From Chloroflexota bacterium (lineage in GTDB: Bacteria > Chloroflexota > Anaerolineae > Caldilineales > Caldilineaceae), in NCBI GenBank assembly GCA_018969295.1, contig JAGWYN010000090.1, positions 1 through 7,293 on the forward strand: a DNA stretch of 7,293 nucleotides, given 5' to 3'. The notes below the pieces were generated by a model. It was not told the DNA's origin. It did no database searches and saw only the letters and a list, made by a program, of their open reading frames with translations. Every line of letters starts with the position of its first letter. Position 1 is the first letter of the stretch. Made by a program: the position numbers and the translations under genes. Of this stretch, positions 1-6,302 are shown one piece after another.

Positions 1-1
1 G

Positions 2-229
2 GCCTATGCCGCACACCCAGAACGGTTCGTCAAGGGCTTGCCCAAACCACCCCAGGTGCCGGAGGCGGTCTGGATCAATCCACCGCTGACGGCCAACCCG
101 GTGGCCACCACAGAGACGGCCCCGCAGACGGAGGCAATCCCAGCGTTAACCGGCGAACCGTCCGGCGCAGAGGCGGGGTCAAGGGTCGGCGGCTGTTTGC
201 CGACTTGCGTAGCCCTTGACCCCCGCTGA
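2..229 (+). CDS. Integrase-core (IS3-like) transposase, C-terminal fragment cut by the window edge
   Basis: The frame is open from the left edge and ends in TGA at 227-229, giving 75 residues of the C-terminus. It begins AYAAHPERFVKG and continues with PKPPQVPEAVWINPP. The pattern HPERF-V-x-G-x-P-x-PP-x-x-P-x-x-VWINPP is the usual tail of rve integrase-core transposases of the IS3 type, just after the DDE catalytic core. The role would be cutting and joining of the element's DNA ends; the catalytic residues lie outside the window. The roughly 45 residues after WINPP are low in complexity (Pro, Ala, Thr, Glu) and I do not recognise them. They may be a natural tail or read-through of a decayed end. 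The exact IS family (IS3 or IS481) cannot be fixed from the tail alone. Confidence 0.75.
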   Translation, partial: AYAAHPERFVKGLPKPPQVPEAVWINPPLTANPVATTETAPQTEAIPALTGEPSGAEAGSRVGGCLPTCVALDPR

Positions 230-288
230 GCACCGGACCACAATTGCCGGGCGCTGGGATTGCCGGCACGACACATCAGCATCAGTAG

Positions 289-321
289 TTATCTGACTTT
301 CGTGTCCCATTGTTATTGACA
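289..321 (-). mobile_element. Candidate right terminal inverted repeat of the upstream insertion sequence
   Basis: Read on the minus strand from 321, the sequence starts TGTCAATAACAATGGGAC and continues into an A-rich stretch. An end that begins with TG, lies 92 bp beyond the transposase stop and contains a GGGACA motif is what one expects of an IS3/IS481-type end. The matching left end is outside the window, so the repeat and any target-site duplication cannot be tested here. A perfect -35-like TTGACA (316-321) sits at the very tip, facing the DUF418 gene, but no convincing -10 follows at 16-18 bp. Confidence 0.4.
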
Positions 322-327
322 CGTTCC

Positions 328-351
328 GTTTCTTGCAGAAACTCGGTTTCT
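328..351. repeat. Short alternating inverted repeat (three GTTTCT/AGAAAC arms)
   Basis: GTTTCT (328-333), AGAAAC (337-342) and GTTTCT (346-351) are separated by 3-nt spacers (TGC and TCG). The middle arm can pair with either flank, giving two mutually exclusive 6-bp hairpins. Small AGAAACxxGGTTTCT-like palindromes are a common dispersed type in cyanobacterial and Chloroflexota genomes, as I remember them. It lies immediately beyond the candidate IS end. Confidence 0.5.
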
Positions 352-373
352 CGTGTGCCCCCTCCCTCTGAGT

Positions 374-392
374 GGCTGAGCTTGTCGAAGCC
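374..392. repeat. REP-like element with the CTGAGCTTGTCGAAG core
   Basis: The sequence GGCTGAGCTTGTCGAAGCC contains the hairpin GCTT-GTCG-AAGC with imperfect GGC/GCC outer arms. The core CTGAGCTTGTCGAAG is a familiar intergenic REP-type repeat in many GC-rich bacteria. It is non-coding; possible roles such as mRNA end protection or a landing site for IS elements cannot be judged from one copy. Confidence 0.55.
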
Positions 393-500
393 CCGCTGTG
401 CGATCTGCTGCTGTGGTGTTGACCCGCGCGACGCACGCTTTCCGCAAAACTTTGAACCGCACCCAGGTCGAAACGGGTGTTCGCCGCCCCTGCACGAGAT
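393..500. other. Intergenic stretch with nothing recognised
   Basis: This stretch lies between the REP-like repeat and the transposase remnant. I see no believable gene, RNA gene, strong promoter or long repeat in it. Open frames cross it on both strands, but their translations (rich in Arg, Cys and Ser) resemble no family I know. With the remnant at 501-662 and the spacer at 663-746, it makes up a region of more than 500 bases without an intact gene. Confidence 0.5.
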
Positions 501-662
501 ATGGTAAAATTCAGATCGGCAGCTGTCAATACTTGCTTGCCAGCCAAACCAATTACACCCTGACCTATTTTGCCGAACCACACAGAGAAGTTCAGCCACG
601 ACGCCGTAAACCACTATCTGACCGGAGAGCCGATCAGATAGTGGTTGGTTTGGGAGAACGTG
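501..662 (+). pseudogene. Decayed N-terminal fragment of a DDE transposase (IS701/IS4-like)
   Basis: Three frames joined end to end give a continuous transposase-like N-terminus. ATG at 501 gives MVKFRSAAVN. A shift near 527-530 leads to QYLLASQTNYTLTYFAE. Removing one C at about 578-580 then restores the first frame as HTEKFSHDAVNHYL, continuing TGEPIR, an in-frame TAG (639-641) and WLVWENVAG. The block 'SHDxVNxYL...GExI...LVWENV' is typical of the start of transposases whose N-terminus contains an S-H-D helix-turn-helix-like segment followed by a PRLxWENV motif. Similarity stops near 660, so the DDE catalytic core is absent and the fragment cannot be active. The family name is my best recollection; that it is a broken coding sequence is better supported than the exact IS family. 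Confidence 0.6.
609..646. repeat. Strong hairpin (13-bp perfect stem) inside the transposase remnant
   Basis: AACCACTATCTGA (609-621) is exactly complementary to TCAGATAGTGGTT (634-646). After a C/A mismatch, three more pairs (623-625 with 630-632) close on an AGAG loop. No T-run follows on either strand, so it is not a typical intrinsic terminator. The right arm contains the in-frame TAG of the remnant. It could influence transcription into the DUF418 gene 140 bp downstream, but nothing here shows that it does. Confidence 0.7.
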
Positions 663-746
663 GCGGGTCGATCTGCAACGGTTGGTCGAACCGACAGGCC
701 GCGACAATCCAGCATCGCCTCTGCGCTGAACGTGTAAGCGTGTGTC

Positions 747-763
747 GCACCCCATCGGGGTGC
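747..763 (+). promoter_or_regulatory. Leader hairpin just upstream of the DUF418 ribosome binding site
   Basis: GCACCCC (747-753) pairs perfectly with GGGGTGC (757-763) across a 3-nt ATC loop, 12 nt before the AAGGAG ribosome binding site. In the mRNA it would be a very stable 7-bp stem in the 5' leader. It may insulate the ribosome binding site or stabilise the transcript. No poly-T follows, so it is not a terminator. Confidence 0.5.
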
Positions 764-775
764 ATGAATTTAGAT

Positions 776-781
776 AAGGAG
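776..781 (+). promoter_or_regulatory. Ribosome binding site of the DUF418 gene
   Basis: AAGGAG lies 5 nt before the ATG at 787, which supports that ATG as the start. I found no convincing -35/-10 pair for this gene between the transposase remnant and the start codon. Confidence 0.75.
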
Positions 782-786
782 AAACG

Positions 787-2058
<1,272 letters not shown>

Positions 2059-2093
2059 CAGGACGGAACGGCAGTGTGAACACAATAACCTGT

Positions 2094-2122
2094 TTGGCAA
2101 TTTTGTCGAGCTGTGCCATACT
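2094..2122 (+). promoter_or_regulatory. Candidate sigma70-type promoter for the NERD-kinase operon
   Basis: TTGGCA (2094-2099) and CATACT (2117-2122) are separated by exactly 17 bp, matching the -35 and -10 consensus at 5 of 6 and 4 of 6 positions. It lies between the DUF418 stop and the TTG start at 2271. Transcription would begin near 2129 and leave a leader of about 140 nt. No other pair in the spacer looked better. It is predicted by eye only. Confidence 0.4.
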
Positions 2123-2212
2123 GATTTTAACCAGACAAACAATTCAGCCCTCGAATTCGCTCCCGTGTGCGAATCCCAGGCACCTTTGAAAACAAAATCC
2201 ATGTTGCTGCCC

Positions 2213-2233
2213 GCAGGCAGACCAACTGCCTGC
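2213..2233 (+). promoter_or_regulatory. Hairpin in the leader of the NERD-kinase gene
   Basis: GCAGGCAG (2213-2220) pairs perfectly with CTGCCTGC (2226-2233) across the loop ACCAA. It is not followed by a T-run, so it is unlikely to terminate transcription. It sits 23 nt before the weak GAAAGG ribosome binding site (2256-2261) of the downstream gene and could act as a leader structure or, as dyad DNA, an operator. No regulator gene is visible in the window. Confidence 0.4.
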
Positions 2234-2255
2234 AGCCAAAGAACCTCCTTAATCA

Positions 2256-2261
2256 GAAAGG
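2256..2261 (+). promoter_or_regulatory. Weak ribosome binding site supporting a TTG start
   Basis: GAAAGG lies 9 nt before TTG 2271. An in-frame TAA at 2250-2252 closes the frame upstream, so TTG 2271 is the first possible start. The next residues already lead into the NERD domain (conserved Glu near residues 16-17), which argues against a start much further in. A weak site plus a TTG start suggests low translation. Confidence 0.5.
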
Positions 2262-2270
2262 CAAGCCACA

Positions 2271-5200
2271 TTGAAGGTCACCCATTTTCCTTGTGGGCCG
2301 ACAGCCAATCAGAGTGAAGAAAAATGCTTCTGGAAGCTGACCGATGAGTTGAAGTTGAGAGCATCCCCCGATACATGGGTGCTGCTCACCAATCTCGCAT
2401 TTTCGGTCAACCATCAGCTGCAGGCCGATGAAATCGATCTCGTTGCCATCGGCCCGCCCGGCGTGTGTGTGATCGAGGTGAAACACTGGTCGTCCGAATG
2501 GATCAAAAACAATCTCCAGAATGTCGACGACGAAGCCGACCGCGTCACGCACAAAGCCCGCAAAATCGCCACGACCCTGCGGGCAATCGTCCCCGATCTC
2601 AGCTATGTCCCTGCAGTGATTCTGCTCACACACGACTCCCTCAAAGAACGCTTTGAAAAACAGCGGCGCGGCGTCTCTCTCTACACACTCCAGGAGTGGC
2701 AGGATGCCCTCAACCTCCAGGCGGCACCGACGCTCTCTTCCCCACAAATCGAATTGCTGGCCAGCCGCCTGCAGCCACGCAGCCAGGTGGCCGTCAATGC
2801 CTCGCTGCGCCGGTTTTTAAGTTATGTCAATTTAGAGCGGGTCAGTTCGTCAGACGATCGGTTCCATCGAGTCTACAAAGGCAGCCATTCGGCACGCAGA
2901 GACAAAATTGTCCTCCATCTGTACGATCTGTCCAGCGAATCGAATACATCCCACTCCCTCAAAAAAGCCGAACGCGAGTTCGAGGTGCTGCGTCGGTTCC
3001 AACTGTATCGCTGGGCGCCCCGAGTGCTGGACTCTTTTCAGCACGCCCCTGGATACGCAGGGGAAATGTATTTTTTTACCATCGTAGACCCCGACGCCCC
3101 CTCCCTTGAACAACGCAAAACCGACACGACCTGGCGCTTAGAAGATCGCCTCAAATTTGCCTGCGCCAGTGTTCAGGCTCTGAACGAGTTCCACACCACC
3201 TTCCCAGAAGATCAGATGGTGCATCGTTCGCTGACGCCGGCGACCATTCTGGTCAAACATGACAATTCTCCAATCTTCACCCAGTTTGCTCTCTCCCGGC
3301 TGGCCTCTGAGGGCAGCGTGCTTTCCAGCAGCACCGCTGTGCTGCCAGACCCCTTTGGCGTCCTGGCACCAGAAATCCAACAAAACGGCCTGACCGCAGC
3401 CAACCAGGCGTCGGATGTCTATGCACTCTGCACCTCGCTGCTGCAGATCTTCCAAAATGCTGACTCCACGCTGAGCCAGAAGGTGATTGCTGTGCTGCAG
3501 AAAGGCCAGATGGCTCACCCTGGCCAACGCGAGCCATTGCCGTCGCTGGCTGCAGCACTCAACGAGCTGGCTGGAGACAAAAACGCCCAGCGCCCTCTTC
3601 CCCCAGTCCGTTTTTGGAGCGAAGGCCAGCGGATTTCCTTTCACCAGCGAGATTATCAGATCGTCTCCAAACTGGGAGAAGGAGGCATCGGCACGACGTT
3701 CAAAGTCGTCGAGATAGATCGTTCGACCCAGGAAGAACTGGGCATTTACGTCGCCAAGGTCATCCATCCAAGAGATGAAAATGAAAGCAGCCGCATCCTC
3801 CGAGCATACCGTCTGGCCAAATCGCATCTGCGCCATGCATCGCTGTCCCTCATCCATGAGGTCGCCAGCGAATGGCAGGAAAACAGCTTTGCTGCGCTGA
3901 TGACGTGGATTTCAGGAGTGCCTCTGGCCGACTACACAGGGGTGTTTGCCCTGCTGGCCGAAGACCAGCAGGCTCCTTCCACCGAAGCCCTTGCGCTGCG
4001 CTGGCTGACCGTTGTCTGCACAGCACTCGAAGTTTTGCACCGCAATGGCTTGCTGCATGGCGATGTCAGCCCACGCAATTTGATCGTGGAGGGGGATTCG
4101 CTCGTTTTGACCGACTATGATTTTGTCCATCGGATCAAGGAGCCGGCACCAGGACCCGGTACCCTGCTCTACCAGTCCCCCTCCTATCAGCAGGGCCAGC
4201 CCGCCGGCTGTTCTGATGATCTCTACGCGTTGGCAGCCAGTTTTTTTCACGTTGTCTTCGACAAAAAGCCGTTCGACTACGCAGGTCAGTTGGATAAAGC
4301 ACGCGGGTTGAACTGGGAGGGCATCGATCACGCCGAGTTCCCCACCCTGGCCGCTTTTCTAAACCGGGCCACCCATCCGCAGGCAGACCAACGTTTTGCC
4401 GGCACCCACGAAGCGCTGGCCGCTCTTCTATCCCCCCCTCCCTGCCGCAGTGCAGCAGAGACCCTCCCCGCCACGGACGCGCAGCCCCCTGCCGCACCGG
4501 CAGAATCGCCCTACCCCACCGAGCTGCCCCCTGTTTTGAGCGCACAGCAAATCAAATGGCTGCTGCCTATTCTGCAGTCATATCCCGGTTCGCGCTGGGG
4601 CAACAGCGAAACACGCGGGCTCGACACCGATTTTGCAGCCTCAACCTATGTCAAAACTGATCTGGAAGAGCTGCTGCTCAGCGACATCCGCTCCCAACGT
4701 GTCCAGCTGGTCATCCTCTGTGGCAACGCCGGCGACGGAAAAACAGCCCTGCTCCAGCATCTGGCCGCAGAGCTGGGTTTTGGCAGCTACCCGTCCGCCA
4801 ACCGTGTTCTGAACCACACACTGGCCGATGGAACCCTGGTGAACATGAACCTGGATGGCTCCGCCGCATGGCGTGGGCAGTCCGCCGATCAGATCTTGGA
4901 CGAGTTTCTGGAGCCTTTCCAGCAGGGCCCCCCCGCTGAAAAGCGGGTGTCCCTCCTGGCCATCAACGATGGCCGCCTCTTCGAATGGATCGAAGGGGTG
5001 GAGCGCCGTACGGGACGGGCTACCCCCCTGACCGAATTGTTGTACAGGCTGCTCCAGAAAGAGACGGTCGGCCAGGAATCGTATGTACGCTTTGTCAATC
5101 TCAACCAGCGTTCTCTCGTCGGCAGTCTGAGCCACGACGGCAAACAGATCGAAACCACTTTTTTGAATCGACTCATCGACCAGCTTTATGGCGGCGCTCA

Positions 5201-6302
5201 GACAGAATCGATCTGGTTGCCCTGCCTTTCTTGCTCTGCACAGCCCCAATGCAGCGTGTTTCAAACAGCCCGACTGCTGGGCCCGGCCACGTTTCCCATG
5301 GCCGCCCCCCTAGAGGCCAGGACGCGCGCCCGTGAACGGCTGACCGAGGCGTTTCAGGCTGTCCATTTGCGCGGAGAGACCCACATCACCGTGCGCGAGG
5401 TGCGCGCCGCCCTGGTCTATATTCTCTTCGGCACCGAATACTGCAGCGACTACCACGAAGGCACCAAAGCCTGGCCCTATTGGGAGCGCGCGTTTGCTGC
5501 CGATTCCCCAAGACGACAAGGCGAACTGCTGCGCGATCTCGTCCGTTTCGACCCGGCTCTGGAAACACACCCCCAGGTCGACCGCCAGCTCGGAAGCAAG
5601 CTGACCAGATCTCACCAACACAACGCCCCCAGATACCCGGATCTGCCGCTCGCCTCCGCTCGCCGAAGAGCTTTCTTTGAATGGTCCGCAAGCGACATTG
5701 AGCAGGTCGCCCATCACAGCGATTCACTGGACCTGGCGCGTGGCCGGTATCTGCGTCCGTTTCGCAACCTCCCCTTGGCAGAGGACGCAGGCAGACAGGC
5801 TCTCTGCCAGAGCCTCTGTCGGGGCATTGCACGTCTGGAAGATCTGCCACCCCAGGCACTTGAACGCCCGGGGGTGGTGCCGCTCCGCATCACACCGCGC
5901 ACCCCTACCGAAACTGCGTTTTGGGTGGAAAAACCGCTGACCGCCTTTCGGCTGGAAGCAGACCTGCCCCCCGTCGAGGCGGGCATCGAACGGCTGCACC
6001 GGCAGGCATCGCTTGTGTACACCTACCGCGACGGACGCAGCGAAAAACTGCGCATGGGTGCAGAACTTTTCTATCTTTTGATGGAACTCGCAGACGGATA
6101 CCAGTTGGGGGATGTCTCCACCGACGACACCTTCACCCAACTGTCGATCTTTGTGCAGCGGTTGGTTCGGGAGGACGAGCGAAGCCTGTTTGCCTGGAAC
6201 CCGATGCAGGACGCCACCATCTACCAGGTCGCCGTCGTCGATCCAGTCGACGCCAAAGCACAGCAGCGCCTTGTGATCAAAGTGCTGGGAGGGCCCGAAT
6301 GA
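2271..6302 (+). CDS. NERD-pseudokinase-kinase-ATPase defence protein (MAD6/PglW-like)
   Basis: A complete 1343-aa multidomain protein with no signal peptide or membrane segment, so probably cytoplasmic. Residues about 10-125 form a NERD (nuclease-related) domain with a PD-(D/E)xK-type core: D56 in DEID and E69-V-K71. Residues about 180-430 are a degenerate kinase: H318-R-S320 replaces HRD, T325 replaces the catalytic-loop Asn, Q338-F-A replaces DFG and H216 stands at the ATP-lysine position, while A366-P-E is kept. Residues about 455-715 are a second kinase with a Gly-loop (G469-E-G-G-I-G), K496, H596-G-D598, N603 and D615-Y-D, so it may be active. A Pro/Ala-rich linker (721-754) leads to a P-loop ATPase with Walker A G818-NAGDGK-T825, a likely Walker B ending at D900, and C985, C988 and C994. 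NERD plus kinases recalls PglW of BREX type 2; the ATPase tail and the coupled neighbour recall MAD6 of the methylation-associated defence system. The domains are clear; the system name is inferred. Confidence 0.85.
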   Translation: MKVTHFPCGPTANQSEEKCFWKLTDELKLRASPDTWVLLTNLAFSVNHQLQADEIDLVAIGPPGVCVIEVKHWSSEWIKNNLQNVDDEADRVTHKARKIATTLRAIVPDLSYVPAVILLTHDSLKERFEKQRRGVSLYTLQEWQDALNLQAAPTLSSPQIELLASRLQPRSQVAVNASLRRFLSYVNLERVSSSDDRFHRVYKGSHSARRDKIVLHLYDLSSESNTSHSLKKAEREFEVLRRFQLYRWAPRVLDSFQHAPGYAGEMYFFTIVDPDAPSLEQRKTDTTWRLEDRLKFACASVQALNEFHTTFPEDQMVHRSLTPATILVKHDNSPIFTQFALSRLASEGSVLSSSTAVLPDPFGVLAPEIQQNGLTAANQASDVYALCTSLLQIFQNADSTLSQKVIAVLQKGQMAHPGQREPLPSLAAALNELAGDKNAQRPLPPVRFWSEGQRISFHQRDYQIVSKLGEGGIGTTFKVVEIDRSTQEELGIYVAKVIHPRDENESSRILRAYRLAKSHLRHASLSLIHEVASEWQENSFAALMTWISGVPLADYTGVFALLAEDQQAPSTEALALRWLTVVCTALEVLHRNGLLHGDVSPRNLIVEGDSLVLTDYDFVHRIKEPAPGPGTLLYQSPSYQQGQPAGCSDDLYALAASFFHVVFDKKPFDYAGQLDKARGLNWEGIDHAEFPTLAAFLNRATHPQADQRFAGTHEALAALLSPPPCRSAAETLPATDAQPPAAPAESPYPTELPPVLSAQQIKWLLPILQSYPGSRWGNSETRGLDTDFAASTYVKTDLEELLLSDIRSQRVQLVILCGNAGDGKTALLQHLAAELGFGSYPSANRVLNHTLADGTLVNMNLDGSAAWRGQSADQILDEFLEPFQQGPPAEKRVSLLAINDGRLFEWIEGVERRTGRATPLTELLYRLLQKETVGQESYVRFVNLNQRSLVGSLSHDGKQIETTFLNRLIDQLYGGAQTESIWLPCLSCSAQPQCSVFQTARLLGPATFPMAAPLEARTRARERLTEAFQAVHLRGETHITVREVRAALVYILFGTEYCSDYHEGTKAWPYWERAFAADSPRRQGELLRDLVRFDPALETHPQVDRQLGSKLTRSHQHNAPRYPDLPLASARRRAFFEWSASDIEQVAHHSDSLDLARGRYLRPFRNLPLAEDAGRQALCQSLCRGIARLEDLPPQALERPGVVPLRITPRTPTETAFWVEKPLTAFRLEADLPPVEAGIERLHRQASLVYTYRDGRSEKLRMGAELFYLLMELADGYQLGDVSTDDTFTQLSIFVQRLVREDERSLFAWNPMQDATIYQVAVVDPVDAKAQQRLVIKVLGGPE
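6287..6292 (+). promoter_or_regulatory. Ribosome binding site inside the end of the kinase gene
   Basis: GGGAGG lies 6 nt before ATG 6299 and is embedded in the last codons of the NERD-kinase gene. With the ATGA overlap it supports coupled translation of the two genes. Confidence 0.6.

Noticed and set aside
316..344. Promoter starting from the TTGACA at the IS tip
   Set aside because: The -35 is perfect, but the bases at 16-18 bp spacing (GAAACT, AAACTC) do not resemble a -10, so an outward promoter is not supported.
609..646. Intrinsic terminator
   Set aside because: The stem is strong, but neither strand has a T-run after it and no complete gene ends just before it.
2165..2185. Sequence resembling a tRNA T-loop and 3' end (GCGAATCCCAGGCACC), a possible attachment site
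   Set aside because: The 5' side of the T-stem does not pair with the 3' side and no anticodon or D arm precedes it. Without an integrase gene or a second copy this is probably chance.
2271..6302. Straight assignment as BREX PglW
   Set aside because: The NERD and kinase parts fit, but the C-terminal P-loop ATPase with a Cys cluster is not what I expect of PglW, and no pglX, pglY or pglZ is in view. It is kept as an alternative only.
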